From Alphaproteobacteria bacterium (lineage in GTDB: Bacteria; Pseudomonadota; Alphaproteobacteria; Elsterales; Elsteraceae), in contig JAAFIC010000021.1 of assembly GCA_013298565.1 (NCBI GenBank), positions 1 to 41,269 of the forward strand: a DNA stretch of 41,269 bases. Direction: 5' to 3'. A model generated the notes under the pieces. That model saw only the letters and a program-made list of their open reading frames with translations. It was not told where the DNA came from and did no database searches. Positions 32,307 to 41,269 of the stretch are shown here, piece after piece (position 1 is the stretch's first letter; each line of letters opens with the position of its first letter). Both the position numbers and the translations under genes were made by a program.

Positions 32307-32516
32307 TTACGTCGGGTCATCGACCTTCACCAGATGCTGCACCGTGCGGATCATTCCGCGCACTGCCGGAGTATCCTCCAGCACGCGGCTCCGATGCAGC
32401 TTGTTAAGACCAAGCCCCTTCAGCGTATCACGCTGATAGGCTTCACGACCAATCGGGCTACCGATCTGGGTGACTTTTACAGTCTTGCCCCCAGCGTCTT
32501 TAACGGTTTCAGTCAT
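32307..32516 (-). CDS. rpmD: 50S ribosomal protein L30
   Basis: A 69-residue L30, slightly longer than the common 60 residues at both ends. [20 protein letters not shown] and [21 protein letters not shown] (with a break) identify it. The start at 32516 is chosen because upstream sequence in frame overlaps rpsE, whose stop is 4 bases away. Confidence 0.97.
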   Translation of the reverse strand: MTETVKDAGGKTVKVTQIGSPIGREAYQRDTLKGLGLNKLHRSRVLEDTPAVRGMIRTVQHLVKVDDPT

Positions 32517-32520
32517 GATC

Positions 32521-33090
32521 TTACACTTCCTTCGCGGCGGCGGCTTCGCCATCGCGACGGCCGAGGATGTCTGCCACCTTCTTACCGCGACGCGATGCAA
32601 CCGCGCGCGGCGAGACTGTGCCAGACAAGGCGTCGAACGTCGCCTTAATCATGTTGTGCGGATTGGAGGTGCCCAGCGACTTTGCGACCACATCTTGGAC
32701 GCCAAGTGCTTCAAACACCGCGCGCATCGGACCACCGGCGATGATCCCCGTACCGGCAGTCGCCGCCCGCAGAACAACGCGGCCTGCCCCGAAATGCCCA
32801 CTAGCATCGTGATGCAGTGTGCGATTTTCGCGCAACGGCACCCGAACCATGCTGCGCTTCGCCTGCTCGGTTGCCTTACGAATGGCTTCCGGCACTTCGC
32901 GTGCCTTGCCCGACCCGTGGCCAACCCGGCCCTTACCATCCCCAACCACGACCAAAGCAGCGAAGCCGAACCGACGGCCCCCCTTCACTACTTTCGCGAC
33001 GCGATTGATACCAACCAGTTTTTCAACCAGTTCCGATTCTTCTCGTTCACGCGGCTGACGCTCGCGATCCCGACGATCTTCCCGTGCCAT
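32521..33090 (-). CDS. rpsE: 30S ribosomal protein S5
   Basis: A 189-residue S5, important for decoding accuracy. The N-terminal charged extension (about 1-20) is followed by [20 protein letters not shown], the double-stranded RNA-binding-like domain, and [20 protein letters not shown]. The residues near VKGGRR are where spectinomycin resistance mutations map in E. coli; nothing unusual is seen there. Confidence 0.98.
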   Translation of the reverse strand: MAREDRRDRERQPREREESELVEKLVGINRVAKVVKGGRRFGFAALVVVGDGKGRVGHGSGKAREVPEAIRKATEQAKRSMVRVPLRENRTLHHDASGHFGAGRVVLRAATAGTGIIAGGPMRAVFEALGVQDVVAKSLGTSNPHNMIKATFDALSGTVSPRAVASRRGKKVADILGRRDGEAAAAKEV

Positions 33091-33104
33091 TTTCGAATGC
33101 CCCC

Positions 33105-33467
33105 TTAGAACGCCAGCCCGGCTTCGCGGGCGGCGTCGGCCAGGGCCTTCACCCGGCCGTGGTAGATGTAACCGCCACGGTCAAAGACCACAGTCGCAAC
33201 GCCTTTGGCCAGCGCACGCTGGGCCACGAGCGTACCGACGGCTTTGGCAGCCTCGATATCGGCGCCGGTCTTGAGGTGACCGCGCAGTTCTTTGTCCACA
33301 GAAGAGGCGGCGGTTAGGGTTAACCCCTGCGCGTCGTCGATCACCTGGGCGTAAATGTGCTTGCTCGAGCGGAATACCGATAGCCGCGGGCGGCCATTGG
33401 ACGTTGCCCTCAGTCGCGTACGGACGCGCTGACGACGACGCTCGAAGAGTTCTTTCGGCTTCATCAT
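33105..33467 (-). CDS. rplR: 50S ribosomal protein L18
   Basis: A 120-residue L18 that binds 5S rRNA with L5. [31 protein letters not shown] (with a break) and the C-terminal [26 protein letters not shown] (broken) are typical. Two adjacent ATG codons could serve as start; AAGGA lies 8 bases before the first. Confidence 0.98.
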   Translation of the reverse strand: MMKPKELFERRRQRVRTRLRATSNGRPRLSVFRSSKHIYAQVIDDAQGLTLTAASSVDKELRGHLKTGADIEAAKAVGTLVAQRALAKGVATVVFDRGGYIYHGRVKALADAAREAGLAF

Positions 33468-33478
33468 GGTCCGCGTCC

Positions 33479-34012
33479 TTACTTCTTCTTGCCTTCCTTA
33501 CGCAGGATGGTCTCTTCCTCGAACTTAATCCCCTTGCCCTTGTAAGGCTCGGGACCGCGGAAGCGGCGAATTTCAGCGGCTACTTGGCCGACCTTTTGAC
33601 GGTCTGCACCTGTAATAGCCAGCAACGTCGGCTTTTCGGCAACAACGGTAATGCCTTCAGGGAGGGCATAATTGATGTCATGCGAATAACCCAGCTTTAG
33701 CTTTACCACTTTGCCCTGCACATCGGCGCGGTACCCCACGCCGTTGATTTCGAGCTTACGGGTAAAGCCCGTGCTAACGCCCTTCACCATATTATTGATG
33801 AGAGCGCGCGTGGTGCCCCACATAGCGCGAGCCTGCTTGGTCGTCGCAATGGGCTTTACGGAGACGGACGAACCATCCACCGTCGTTTCGAGATCCTTAG
33901 ACAACGGCAGGCTGAGTTCCCCCAGTTTACCTTGTGCAAGAAAAACCCCATCCTTTACGGATACCGTGACGCCAGCCGGGACCGCAACGGGATACTTACC
34001 AACACGTGACAT
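33479..34012 (-). CDS. rplF: 50S ribosomal protein L6
   Basis: A 177-residue L6 near the sarcin-ricin loop and the factor-binding site. The start [15 protein letters not shown], the repeated L6 fold, and the C-terminal [27 protein letters not shown] (with a break) are diagnostic. Normal length; the next gene, rplR, begins 11 bases downstream. Confidence 0.98.
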   Translation of the reverse strand: MSRVGKYPVAVPAGVTVSVKDGVFLAQGKLGELSLPLSKDLETTVDGSSVSVKPIATTKQARAMWGTTRALINNMVKGVSTGFTRKLEINGVGYRADVQGKVVKLKLGYSHDINYALPEGITVVAEKPTLLAITGADRQKVGQVAAEIRRFRGPEPYKGKGIKFEEETILRKEGKKK

Positions 34013-34024
34013 TGGTCGCCTCCC

Positions 34025-34423
34025 TTAGAATATGCGGCAAAGCACTTCACCACCAACATTGGCAGCGCGCGCTTCAGCGTCGGACATCACGCCGCGAGGC
34101 GTGGAGAGAATCGAAATGCCAAGACCATTGTAGAACTTCGGCAGATCTTTGATCTTGGTATACACGCGGCGGCCGGGTTTGGAGACACGTTTAATCTCCT
34201 TAATAACAGCTTGGCCCTCGTGATACTTCAGCTCAATACGCAGTTCTTGAACGCCAGCCCGCACGTCTGCCTGAGTGTAGTCGCGGATGTAACCTTCACG
34301 CTTCAACACTTCGAGCACATTCGCCCGCAGCTTCGATGCCGGGGATAAAACCACCGACATACGCGCATGCTGGGCGTTGCGGATGCGCGTCAGCATATCC
34401 CCTAAGGGATCGCTCATCGCCAT
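34025..34423 (-). CDS. rpsH: 30S ribosomal protein S8
   Basis: A 132-residue S8 of the small-subunit body; in E. coli it also represses spc-operon translation. [18 protein letters not shown] and the C-terminal [20 protein letters not shown] (then [13 protein letters not shown]) match. Two in-frame ATGs exist; the first (34423) is favoured because GAGGAG lies 8 bases upstream, overlapping the rpsN stop. Confidence 0.98.
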   Translation of the reverse strand: MAMSDPLGDMLTRIRNAQHARMSVVLSPASKLRANVLEVLKREGYIRDYTQADVRAGVQELRIELKYHEGQAVIKEIKRVSKPGRRVYTKIKDLPKFYNGLGISILSTPRGVMSDAEARAANVGGEVLCRIF

Positions 34424-34437
34424 ATCCTAAACTCCTC

Positions 34438-34743
34438 TTACCAGCTCGACTTGACCAAGCCAGGAATCTGGCCGGCCGAACCCAGTTCGCGCAGTGCATT
34501 CCGGCACAGCTTGAACTTGCGATATACGGCGCGCGGACGCCCCGTGACTTCGCAGCGATTGCGAACGCGAATCTTCGCCCCATTCCGGGGCATTTCCGCG
34601 AGCTTCAGTGTTGCCGAGAACCGCTCCTCGAGCGATGTCTCTTTATTCTGAATAATTGCTTTTAGCTTGGCACGACGGTTGGCGTGCTGCGCCGAGAGCT
34701 TTTCGCGATGTTTGTTCTTCTGAACAGAACTCGTCTTGGCCAT
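34438..34743 (-). CDS. rpsN: 30S ribosomal protein S14
   Basis: A 101-residue S14 of the long, zinc-independent form: the paired CxxC motifs of the short form are absent. [20 protein letters not shown] and [21 protein letters not shown] (with a break) end the protein. It lies 15 bases after rplE. Confidence 0.98.
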   Translation of the reverse strand: MAKTSSVQKNKHREKLSAQHANRRAKLKAIIQNKETSLEERFSATLKLAEMPRNGAKIRVRNRCEVTGRPRAVYRKFKLCRNALRELGSAGQIPGLVKSSW

Positions 34744-34758
34744 TGAACCCTCTCCGCC

Positions 34759-35301
34759 TTACAACGAGAACGGCATTTGGAAACCCTTAAGCAGGGCACG
34801 CGCTTCGTCGTCGGTATTCGCGCTCGTGACAATAATGATGTCCATCCCGCGGATGTCCGTCACCTTGTCATAATCAATTTCCGGGAACACGAGTTGTTCC
34901 TTCAGGCCAAGGGCATAGTTGCCACGACCATCAAAACTCTTCGCGCTCACACCCCGGAAATCACGCACGCGCGGCAACGCAATGGTGATTAGCCGATCCA
35001 GAAACTCGTACATGCGCTCGCCGCGCAGCGTAACCTTCGCCCCCAACGCCATGCCTTCACGGATTTTGAAACCCGCGATCGACTTCTTGGCGTAGGTTTT
35101 GATTGGCCGCTGGCCGGTAATCAGCGCAATTTCGCCAACGGCAGCATCGAGTTTCTTTTGATCCGTGACCGCTTCGCCGACACCGACGTTAATGACGATC
35201 TTCTCAAGCTTCGGAACCTGCATTGGGTTCTTATAACCGAATTCTTCAATCATCTTGCCGCGGACAACGGCTTGGTAATGGTCTTGCAGACGGGTCGCCA
35301 T
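34759..35301 (-). CDS. rplE: 50S ribosomal protein L5
   Basis: A 180-residue L5, which binds 5S rRNA and contacts the P-site tRNA. Blocks include [34 protein letters not shown], and [21 protein letters not shown] start at ATG 35301 (MATRLQDHY), 8 bases after the rplX stop, rather than at the in-frame codon upstream that would overlap rplX. Confidence 0.98.
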   Translation of the reverse strand: MATRLQDHYQAVVRGKMIEEFGYKNPMQVPKLEKIVINVGVGEAVTDQKKLDAAVGEIALITGQRPIKTYAKKSIAGFKIREGMALGAKVTLRGERMYEFLDRLITIALPRVRDFRGVSAKSFDGRGNYALGLKEQLVFPEIDYDKVTDIRGMDIIIVTSANTDDEARALLKGFQMPFSL

Positions 35302-35309
35302 GCTACACC

Positions 35310-35633
35310 TCAAACGTCGATAAGCTCGCCGGAACGCTTAGAGAAGCGCACCTTGCGGCCATCAGCGAGGAATTTGAAACCGATACGGGTCGGTTGTTTG
35401 GTCTTGGGATCAATGTGGGAAAGATTGGAGACGTGAATCGACAATTCCTTTTCCACAATCCCACCGGGCTGCGTCTGCGACGGCTTTGTGTGCCGCTTGA
35501 CGATATTAATGCCCTGGACCTTAGCCCGGTTTTCTTTCGGCAGAACTTCGAGAACCTCGCCGGTCTTGCCGCGATCACGACCCGTCGTCACAACGACTTG
35601 GTCGCCCTTCTTGATTTTCAATTTCAAGGACAT
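35310..35633 (-). CDS. rplX: 50S ribosomal protein L24
   Basis: A 107-residue L24, an early-assembly protein with a KOW motif: [25 protein letters not shown] (with a break), then [20 protein letters not shown]. The ATG at 35633 overlaps the rplN stop as ATGA, so translation of the two is probably coupled; the GTG one codon upstream is disregarded. Confidence 0.98.
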   Translation of the reverse strand: MSLKLKIKKGDQVVVTTGRDRGKTGEVLEVLPKENRAKVQGINIVKRHTKPSQTQPGGIVEKELSIHVSNLSHIDPKTKQPTRIGFKFLADGRKVRFSKRSGELIDV

Positions 35634-36001
35634 CACAGCACTTCCGGCGCGAGCGAGATGATCTTCATGAAGTTTTTGAGCCGCAGTTCGCGAGTCACCG
35701 GGCCGAAGATACGGGTTCCGATAGGCTCGTTCTGCTTATTGATCAGAACCGCCGCGTTCGTATCGAACCGGATCGAAGACCCATCCGTACGACGCACTTC
35801 TTTTGCAGTCCGAACAATAACTGCCCTGTGCACATCGCCCTTCTTAACGCGACCGCGCGGAATGGCTTCTTTGATGGAGACAACAATAATGTCGCCCACC
35901 GCTGCCGTCTTCCGCTTCGAGCCGCCCAGAACTTTGATGCACATGACTCGGCGTGCGCCCGAATTATCGGCGACGTCCAGGTTAGTTTGCACCTGAATCA
36001 T
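35633..36001 (-). CDS. rplN: 50S ribosomal protein L14
   Basis: A 122-residue L14 at the subunit interface. [20 protein letters not shown] and [20 protein letters not shown] are nearly invariant in bacteria. It follows rpsQ by 3 bases and overlaps rplX by one base of its stop. Confidence 0.98.
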   Translation of the reverse strand: MIQVQTNLDVADNSGARRVMCIKVLGGSKRKTAAVGDIIVVSIKEAIPRGRVKKGDVHRAVIVRTAKEVRRTDGSSIRFDTNAAVLINKQNEPIGTRIFGPVTRELRLKNFMKIISLAPEVL

Positions 36002-36004
36002 GGG

Positions 36005-36262
36005 TTACGCTCCTTCGCCCGTCGCAACCGTTTCATCGGTCACAACTTCCCAAGTTTTGGACTTCGAGATCGGGCGGCATTCGCGAATTTTCACGAAATC
36101 ACCCATCTTGAAGTTGTTGGTCTCATCGTGCGCGGCGTATTTTTTCGTCCGCGTGATGAATTTTTTATAGACAGGGTGCATAACACGGCGCGACACCAAA
36201 ACCGTAACGGTCTTATCGCACTTATCACTCACTACCCTGCCTTGCAGAACGCGCCTTGGCAT
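36005..36262 (-). CDS. rpsQ: 30S ribosomal protein S17
   Basis: An 85-residue S17, an early-binding small-subunit protein. [23 protein letters not shown] (with a break) and [21 protein letters not shown] (broken) identify it. The gene follows rpmC after 31 bases, part of which forms a hairpin around the rpmC stop. Confidence 0.98.
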   Translation of the reverse strand: MPRRVLQGRVVSDKCDKTVTVLVSRRVMHPVYKKFITRTKKYAAHDETNNFKMGDFVKIRECRPISKSKTWEVVTDETVATGEGA

Positions 36263-36284
36263 TTAAGCAGTCTCCATTCGGAAA

Positions 36285-36305
36285 GCGACCCTTTTAGCGG
36301 GTCGC
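36285..36305. other. Hairpin enclosing the rpmC stop codon
   Basis: GCGACCC (36285-36291) and GGGTCGC (36299-36305) form a perfect 7-bp stem; the rpmC TAA (36294-36296) lies in the 7-base loop. No long T run follows. Confidence 0.55.
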
Positions 36306-36485
36306 GGCCCGTTCCGCCAGTACTGTTTTGATGCGAGCTACCTGGCGTCGCACATGGCGGACCCGCGCGGTGTTTTCGAGCTGACCGCTGGCCTGTTGAA
36401 AGCGCAGATTGAACTGTTCTTTCTTCAGGTTAACCAGCTCGTCTTTAAGCTGGTCATCGGTCTTTACGCGAATATCGTCGGCCAT
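36294..36485 (-). CDS. rpmC: 50S ribosomal protein L29
   Basis: A 63-residue, helical L29 near the tunnel exit, where it helps dock the signal recognition particle and trigger factor. [29 protein letters not shown] (with a break) is the family core. It begins 2 bases after rplP. Confidence 0.98.
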   Translation of the reverse strand: MADDIRVKTDDQLKDELVNLKKEQFNLRFQQASGQLENTARVRHVRRQVARIKTVLAERAATR

Positions 36486-36487
36486 CG

Positions 36488-36907
36488 TTAAGCCTCCTCG
36501 CCGAGGCGCTGAACGAATTTAACGCCCACCGGCAGCTTTGCGGCGGCCAGTTCGAACGCACGTTCAGCGATCTCGCGTGGCACACCGTCCATTTCGAACA
36601 TGATGCGACCCGGTTTAACACGGGCGACCCAAAATTCCGGCGACCCTTTACCCGATCCCATGCGGACTTCGGCAGGCTTCGACGAAACCGGAATGTCCGG
36701 GAAAACGCGGATCCAGATACGACCCACACGGCGGATATGACGCGACATCGCGCGACGGGCCGCTTCGATTTGACGAGCCGTGATTCGGCCCGGCTCCAGC
36801 GACTTCAGGCCATACGACCCGAAAGCCAACTGAGTTCCACCCTTGGCATTGCCATGGATCCGGCCCTTGTGGGCCTTACGGAACTTTGTGCGCTTTGGCT
36901 GCAACAT
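36488..36907 (-). CDS. rplP: 50S ribosomal protein L16
   Basis: A 139-residue L16, close to the A site and the peptidyl-transferase centre. [40 protein letters not shown] and [20 protein letters not shown] match. It follows rpsC by 18 bases. Confidence 0.98.
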   Translation of the reverse strand: MLQPKRTKFRKAHKGRIHGNAKGGTQLAFGSYGLKSLEPGRITARQIEAARRAMSRHIRRVGRIWIRVFPDIPVSSKPAEVRMGSGKGSPEFWVARVKPGRIMFEMDGVPREIAERAFELAAAKLPVGVKFVQRLGEEA

Positions 36908-36925
36908 CGTTTTATTCCCTTAGCC

Positions 36926-37603
36926 TTAGCGCGTCGGCTGCTGTTCAGCAGCGCGCTTGTCCTGGGCCATCGGGTCGTGGGTCATTACTTCACCCTTGAA
37001 GATCCACACTTTAACGCCACAGACGCCATAAGTGGTCTTCGCCGAACCAACGCCGTAATCGACATCGGCCCGCAGAGTGTGCAACGGCACACGGCCTTCG
37101 CGATACCATTCCATCCGAGCGATTTCAGCCCCGCCGAGACGGCCCGAACAGTTAATGCGAATGCCCTGAGCGCCCAAACGCATGGCCGACTGAACGGCCC
37201 GCTTCATGGCACGACGGAAGGCGACGCGGCGTTCCAACTGCTGAGCAATACTCTCGGCCACTAACTTCGCATCAAGCTCCGGCTTGCGGATTTCAACGAT
37301 GTTGAGGCTAACTTCGCTTTTCGTCAGCTTTGACAGCTCAAGGCGCAGCTTTTCGATATCCGCGCCTTTTTTGCCGATCACCACACCCGGACGCGCCGAA
37401 TGAATGGAGATGCGAGCTTTCTTGGCAGGACGCTCGATGATGATACGGCTTACACCGGCCTGAACGAGACGTTCAAACAACATCTTCCGCAGCTTCAGAT
37501 CTTGATGCAGCATCACGGCATATTCTTTGCTGGCGTACCAGCGCGAATCCCACGTGCGGTTGATCCCGAGGCGAAGCCCGATTGGATTGACTTTTTGACC
37601 CAT
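36926..37603 (-). CDS. rpsC: 30S ribosomal protein S3
   Basis: A 225-residue S3 at the mRNA entry channel. The start [20 protein letters not shown], a KH domain with [20 protein letters not shown], and [20 protein letters not shown] are typical. Its ATG overlaps the rplV stop (TAATG). Confidence 0.98.
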   Translation of the reverse strand: MGQKVNPIGLRLGINRTWDSRWYASKEYAVMLHQDLKLRKMLFERLVQAGVSRIIIERPAKKARISIHSARPGVVIGKKGADIEKLRLELSKLTKSEVSLNIVEIRKPELDAKLVAESIAQQLERRVAFRRAMKRAVQSAMRLGAQGIRINCSGRLGGAEIARMEWYREGRVPLHTLRADVDYGVGSAKTTYGVCGVKVWIFKGEVMTHDPMAQDKRAAEQQPTR

Positions 37604-37983
37604 TACACCGTCTCCTCGCGCTCACGCACCACGATGCGTAGATGGCTGAAAGGCTTTTCGATGCGCGAGGAACGACCACGCGCACGGGCGTGGAAGCGCT
37701 TCAGCTCGAAGCTCTGACCCACAGACGCTTCCTTCACATACAGCTTGTCAACGTCAAGCTGATGGTTGTTTTCAGCGTTTGCAATGGCCGATTGCAGGGC
37801 CTTTTTTACATCTTTTGCAATCCGGCGAGTGCTGAAAGTGAGTTCGGCCAAAGCCGTGTTCGCCTTCTTACCGCGGATCAACTGCGCCACAATGTTCAGC
37901 TTCTGTGCGCTGACGCGCATATTGCGAACGACCGAGAGCGCTTCGATATCGGCTAACTGCCGGGGCAAAGGTTTCTTGCTCAT
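37603..37983 (-). CDS. rplV: 50S ribosomal protein L22
   Basis: A 126-residue L22, whose beta-hairpin lines the exit tunnel. [40 protein letters not shown] and the tunnel loop [20 protein letters not shown] are clear. The start at 37983 lies 4 bases after the rpsS stop; the open frame extends further upstream into rpsS without family similarity. Confidence 0.98.
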   Translation of the reverse strand: MSKKPLPRQLADIEALSVVRNMRVSAQKLNIVAQLIRGKKANTALAELTFSTRRIAKDVKKALQSAIANAENNHQLDVDKLYVKEASVGQSFELKRFHARARGRSSRIEKPFSHLRIVVREREETV

Positions 37984-37987
37984 AGCC

Positions 37988-38266
37988 TTACTTCCTCTTC
38001 GCCTTCTTGTCGGCAGCATGACCGTAGAAAGTGCGCGTCGGCGAGAACTCGCCGAACTTATGCCCGATCATATTGTCCGTCACCAGAACGGGAATGAATT
38101 TCTGGCCGTTATAAACGCCAAAGGTCAGACCCACGAATTGCGGCAGAATCGTCGAACGACGTGACCAAATCTTGATCACCTCATTCCGGCCCGAAGCCCG
38201 GGACTTATCTGCCTTCTTTAGAAGGTATCCGTCAACAAACGGACCTTTCCAAACGGAACGCGCCAC
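37988..38266 (-). CDS. rpsS: 30S ribosomal protein S19
   Basis: A 92-residue S19 in the small-subunit head next to S13. [40 protein letters not shown] and [20 protein letters not shown] are the invariant blocks. It is 15 bases after rplB. Confidence 0.98.
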   Translation of the reverse strand: MARSVWKGPFVDGYLLKKADKSRASGRNEVIKIWSRRSTILPQFVGLTFGVYNGQKFIPVLVTDNMIGHKFGEFSPTRTFYGHAADKKAKRK

Positions 38267-38281
38267 GGCGGTTCTCCTTCG

Positions 38282-39109
38282 TTACTTCGCGTGACGACGG
38301 CGGACGATAAGCCGATCCGTCGCCTTGTTATTGCGGGTCTTCTTACCCTTCGTCGGCTTACCCCAAGGGGTAACCGGATGACGGCCACCCGAGGTGCGGC
38401 CTTCGCCGCCGCCGTGCGGATGATCAATCGGGTTCATAGCGACACCACGGACAGACGGACGACGGCCCAACCAGCGCATACGGCCAGCCTTACCATAGTT
38501 CACGTTCTTCTGGTCAGGGTTCGACACGGCCCCAATCGACGCCATGCACTCACCCCGAACCATGCGGAGTTCACCAGACGCCAACCGAAGCTGGGCATAC
38601 CCTTGATCGCGGCCCACAAGCTGAGCGTAAGAGCCTGCGGCGCGGGCAAGCTGCCCACCGCGACCAATCTTCATCTCAACATTATGAACGATCGTGCCGA
38701 CCGGAATGTTCCGCAGCGGCATAGCGTTGCCCGGCTTCACGTCGGTCTTCTCGCCCGCGACCACAAGATCACCGGCTTTCAGACGCTGCGGAGCCAGAAT
38801 GTACGCCTTTTCACCATCGGTATAGGTGATGAGCGCAATAAAGGCCGAGCGATTCGGATCATATTCCAGCCGCTCAACGGTCGCGTTCATATCGAACTTA
38901 CGACGCTTGAAATCGACCAGACGATAACGGCGCTTATGCCCGCCGCCGCGCGTGAACGCCGTGATACGGCCCGTATTGTTGCGACCGCCGGTCTTCTTCA
39001 GACCTTCGGTCAGCGTCTTTTCCGGCTTACCCTTCCACAACTCCGAGCGATCAACCAGAACCAGTTGACGCAGCGATGGCGTGATGGGCTTGAAAGTTTT
39101 CAATGCCAT
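38282..39109 (-). CDS. rplB: 50S ribosomal protein L2
   Basis: A 275-residue L2, required for subunit association and peptidyl transfer. [23 protein letters not shown] (with a break) and the C-terminal [20 protein letters not shown], with the histidine important for activity, are conserved. It follows rplW by 4 bases. Confidence 0.98.
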   Translation of the reverse strand: MALKTFKPITPSLRQLVLVDRSELWKGKPEKTLTEGLKKTGGRNNTGRITAFTRGGGHKRRYRLVDFKRRKFDMNATVERLEYDPNRSAFIALITYTDGEKAYILAPQRLKAGDLVVAGEKTDVKPGNAMPLRNIPVGTIVHNVEMKIGRGGQLARAAGSYAQLVGRDQGYAQLRLASGELRMVRGECMASIGAVSNPDQKNVNYGKAGRMRWLGRRPSVRGVAMNPIDHPHGGGEGRTSGGRHPVTPWGKPTKGKKTRNNKATDRLIVRRRHAK

Positions 39110-39113
39110 CTGC

Positions 39114-39434
39114 TTACACCCCCGTCGTCAGGTCGATAGTCTGGCCGTCTGCCAGCTTGACCATCGCCTTCTTATAGTCGGACCGCTTACCGGGACGGCC
39201 TTTGAACAGCTTGCGCTTGCCCTTGACCGTTACCGTGTTGACGGCCTTTACCGTTACACCAAACACCATTTCCACGGCGGCTTTGATTTCCGGCTTGGTG
39301 GCGTCGAGAAGAACCTTGAAGGTCACGAAGTTCTTATCCGAGATCATCGTGGCTTTTTCGGTGATAACCGGCGACAGGATGATGTCGTAGGCACGCTCAC
39401 GGCTGAGCGTCATGCCCTTTTTCGCCTCACTCAT
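39114..39434 (-). CDS. rplW: 50S ribosomal protein L23
   Basis: A 106-residue L23 at the tunnel exit, docking site for trigger factor and [20 protein letters not shown] and [20 protein letters not shown] match. The start overlaps the rplD stop (ATGA). Confidence 0.97.
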   Translation of the reverse strand: MSEAKKGMTLSRERAYDIILSPVITEKATMISDKNFVTFKVLLDATKPEIKAAVEMVFGVTVKAVNTVTVKGKRKLFKGRPGKRSDYKKAMVKLADGQTIDLTTGV

Positions 39435-40048
39435 TTCAGGCGAGCCTCCAACTCCTGGACGGCAGCGCGGGTCAGCACCAGCGTGTCACGACGAATAATG
39501 TCGTACACATTGGCCCCAACATGCGGCAGCACGTCAATATTCTTGATATTCCGCGCGGCAAGCGCGAAATCGGCGGCAACCGTCGCTCCATCAATGAACA
39601 GAACCGAAGTCCAGCCCCGTTTTGCGAAAGCATCGGCGACCGTTTTGGTCTTATCCGCACCCAGCAGCGTATCGACGACGATCAGCTTACCTTGGGCTTG
39701 CTTGGCCGAGAGAGCGGTGCGGAGGCCGAGGGCGCGCACTTTCTTCGGCAGCGAATAGCCATGATCGCGCACAACCGGGCCGTGGATAACCGCGCCGCCC
39801 CGGAACTGCGGCGAGCGCAGCGAGCCGTGGCGGGCGTTACCCGTACCCTTCTGGGCGTAAGGCTTTTTGGTCGTCCCGGAAATTTCCGAGATGCCTTTGG
39901 TCTTGTGATTACCGCTGCGACGCTTGGAGAGCTGCCAATGGATGACGCGCGCCAGAATATCCTTACGGAGATCCAGGGCGAAAACTTCATCCGCCAGATC
40001 GATTGTTCCGGCTTCACCCGTGAACAGGGTTTCGACTTTGACTTGCAT
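39431..40048 (-). CDS. rplD: 50S ribosomal protein L4
   Basis: A 205-residue L4, whose extended loop lines the exit tunnel; in E. coli it represses the S10 operon. The loop segment [30 protein letters not shown] (with a break) is highly conserved. Whether autoregulation exists here is unknown; no E. coli-like leader was recognised upstream of rpsJ. Confidence 0.97.
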   Translation of the reverse strand: MQVKVETLFTGEAGTIDLADEVFALDLRKDILARVIHWQLSKRRSGNHKTKGISEISGTTKKPYAQKGTGNARHGSLRSPQFRGGAVIHGPVVRDHGYSLPKKVRALGLRTALSAKQAQGKLIVVDTLLGADKTKTVADAFAKRGWTSVLFIDGATVAADFALAARNIKNIDVLPHVGANVYDIIRRDTLVLTRAAVQELEARLK

Positions 40049-40051
40049 CGC

Positions 40052-40750
40052 TTACGCCTCCGCTGCTGCGGCGTCGGTCTTGAGTGCCGCCGGGAAAGGA
40101 AGACCTTCCGGCTGAACCCGCTTAACCGCATCACGCACCAAAACAAACCCACCGGCAGAGCCAGGAACCGCACCCTTTACCAGAATCAAACCGCGCTCGG
40201 CATCAGTGCCAATCACTTTCAAATTCTGAGTGGTCACGCGAACATCGCCCATGTGGCCCGGCATCTTCTTGCCCTTGAAGGTCTTACCCGGATCCTGACG
40301 GTTACCCGTCGAACCAATCGAGCGATGCGATACCGACACACCGTGCGATGCGCGCAGACCACCAAAATTGTGGCGCTTAATACCCCCGGCAAACCCCTTA
40401 CCAATCGACGTGCCCGTCACATCGACGAACTGCCCGGTAATGAAATGCTCGACCGACAACTCAACCCCCACATCCAGCAAACCATCAGCATCGACGCGGA
40501 ATTCCACGACCTTACGCTTCGGTTCAACTTTGGCAGCGGCGAAAGTAACGCGCTGGGCTTTGTTGACGTTCTTTACTTTGATCGCACCCGCACCAAGCTG
40601 CACAGCATTATAGCCATCGCGCTCTTCAGTGCGAACACCGACAACTTGACACGCATCCACCTTCAGGACGGTCACGGGGACATGCTCACCCGCAGCGTCG
40701 AAGATCCGGGTCATGCCCAATTTTTGGGCGATTAGACCAGACCGCTTCAT
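40052..40750 (-). CDS. rplC: 50S ribosomal protein L3
   Basis: A 232-residue L3, an assembly initiator that reaches towards the peptidyl-transferase centre. [20 protein letters not shown] and [20 protein letters not shown] are conserved; the Gln in GNRQDPGK is the PrmB methylation site in E. coli. Two ATGs are possible: 40756 abuts the GGAGGG ribosome-binding sequence, while 40750 lies 6 bases from it and is therefore preferred. It has an acidic/alanine-rich tail. Confidence 0.97.
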   Translation of the reverse strand: MKRSGLIAQKLGMTRIFDAAGEHVPVTVLKVDACQVVGVRTEERDGYNAVQLGAGAIKVKNVNKAQRVTFAAAKVEPKRKVVEFRVDADGLLDVGVELSVEHFITGQFVDVTGTSIGKGFAGGIKRHNFGGLRASHGVSVSHRSIGSTGNRQDPGKTFKGKKMPGHMGDVRVTTQNLKVIGTDAERGLILVKGAVPGSAGGFVLVRDAVKRVQPEGLPFPAALKTDAAAAEA

Positions 40751-40756
40751 TGTCAT

Positions 40757-40762
40757 CCCTCC
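40757..40762 (-). promoter_or_regulatory. rplC ribosome-binding site that decides the start
   Basis: GGAGGG on the minus strand touches the first in-frame ATG (40756) but stands 6 bases before the second (40750). Normal spacing supports the second. Confidence 0.65.
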
Positions 40763-40765
40763 GGC

Positions 40766-41074
40766 CTAAAGCTTAATCTCGACATCGACACCTGACGCGA
40801 GGTCGAGCTTCATCAGCGCGTCCACGGTCTGCGGGGTCGGATCGACAATGTCCAGAAGGCGCTTGTGAGTACGCACTTCAAACTGCTCACGGCTTTTCTT
40901 ATCAATGTGCGGCGAGCGGTTGACGGTGAACCGTTCAATTTGAGTCGGCAGCGGAATCGGACCACGGATGCGAGCGCCAGTGCGCTTTGCCGTATTCACG
41001 ATCTCGCTGGTGGACTGATCGAGCACGCGATGATCGAATGCCTTCAGCCGAATGCGGATGTTTGTGTTGTCCAT
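40766..41074 (-). CDS. rpsJ: 30S ribosomal protein S10
   Basis: A 102-residue S10, which also serves as NusE in antitermination. [20 protein letters not shown] and [29 protein letters not shown] (with a break) identify it. A GGAGAAAG ribosome-binding site precedes the ATG. It follows tuf across 68 bases that contain a GC-rich hairpin. Confidence 0.98.
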   Translation of the reverse strand: MDNTNIRIRLKAFDHRVLDQSTSEIVNTAKRTGARIRGPIPLPTQIERFTVNRSPHIDKKSREQFEVRTHKRLLDIVDPTPQTVDALMKLDLASGVDVEIKL

Positions 41075-41095
41075 GCTTCTTTCTCCGGCTGGGTG

Positions 41096-41120
41096 CCAGG
41101 GGGCAACAACGCGCCCCCGG
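41096..41120. other. GC-rich hairpin between tuf and rpsJ
   Basis: GGGGGC (41099-41104) pairs with GCCCCC (41113-41118), extended by CC/GG with one bulged A. No T run follows on the minus strand, so it may pause or process the tuf-rpsJ transcript rather than end it. Confidence 0.45.
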
Positions 41121-41142
41121 CCCTATCAGCCATGCTGCTTAT

Positions 41143-41269
41143 TTACGCAATAATCGACGCGACGACGCCTGCGCCGACGGTACGACCACCCTCGCGGATA
41201 GCGAAGCGCAAGCCTTCGTCCATCGCGATCGGTTGGATGAGTTCGACATCCATCGACACGTTATCACCC
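41143..41269 (-). CDS. tuf: Elongation factor Tu, C-terminal fragment
   Basis: The last 41 codons of EF-Tu before its TAA stop; the rest lies beyond the right edge. [20 protein letters not shown] and [20 protein letters not shown] are the invariant end of domain 3, with the GRTVGAG segment that binds kirromycin-type antibiotics and aminoacyl-tRNA. EF-Tu delivers aminoacyl-tRNA to the ribosome. Its position directly upstream of rpsJ joins the str and S10 clusters, as usual in proteobacteria. Confidence 0.97.
   Translation of the reverse strand, partial: GDNVSMDVELIQPIAMDEGLRFAIREGGRTVGAGVVASIIA

Noticed and set aside
39521-40735. 404-codon plus-strand frame opposite rplD and rplC
   Set aside because: It is a shadow of two ribosomal protein genes, rich in Arg and His, with no family similarity.
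1-41269. CRISPR arrays, tRNA or rRNA genes, insertion sequences
   Set aside because: No regularly spaced repeats, no tRNA-like cloverleaf with a conserved T-loop, and no transposase reading frame were seen.

Overview
The window is a GC-rich stretch of an alphaproteobacterial chromosome, probably from the Rhodospirillales or a close relative. That placement is inferred from gene content: an NDUFA12-type complex I subunit gene followed by mlaD and a DUF2155 gene, an ATP12 F1-ATPase chaperone, an S10-spc-alpha ribosomal cluster with no rpsD or rpmJ, an intracellular PHB depolymerase, and intergenic palindromes beginning AGAGCA that resemble those of rhizobia and relatives. No rRNA or tRNA gene, IS element, prophage or CRISPR array was seen.

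Left part (1-4.5 kb, minus strand): mobA, a divergent dapB-like gene, a family 9 glycosyltransferase, two family 4 glycosyltransferases and the first 17 codons of an asparagine-synthase-like amidotransferase are packed head to tail. The last four look like part of a cell-surface glycan locus. Divergent from mobA is a plus-strand run (4.5-9 kb) of moaA, nadK, an AbrB-family membrane protein and a GT39-like membrane protein. The run ends in a 14-base antiparallel overlap with phaZ.

Middle part (9-19 kb): phaZ (PHB mobilisation), oligopeptidase B, then the unit ndufA12-mlaD-DUF2155 and a FemAB-like acyltransferase on the minus strand. Two plus-strand genes follow: a secreted phytase/esterase-like protein, and an aspartoacylase-family enzyme preceded by a terminator. 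After a 213-base gap full of hairpins comes an intact mqsRA toxin-antitoxin pair. It matches the E. coli pair in length and in every key residue position I recall, and two palindromic operators lie upstream of it.

Housekeeping block (19-27 kb, minus strand): degP-type protease, rarA, crcB, an RluA-family pseudouridine synthase, a HAD phosphatase, a large AsmA protein and ATP12, tightly spaced and partly coupled by overlapping stop and start codons.

Ribosomal block (27-41.3 kb, minus strand): tuf (3' end only), rpsJ, rplC, rplD, rplW, rplB, rpsS, rplV, rpsC, rplP, rpmC, rpsQ, rplN, rplX, rplE, rpsN, rpsH, rplF, rplR, rpsE, rpmD, rplO, secY, adk, rpsM, rpsK, rpoA, rplQ, closed by a strong terminator. 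Inside it, terminator-like hairpins sit on both sides of rplO, a long hairpin lies between rpsK and rpoA, and a near-consensus sigma70 promoter precedes rpsM.

The least ordinary signals are a 45-bp imperfect palindrome present three times, an in-frame triplication of 18 bp inside the signal peptide of the DUF2155 protein, a DapB paralogue without the catalytic histidine pair, the operator arrangement of mqsRA, and the hairpins inside the ribosomal operon. I found no wholly new multi-gene system.
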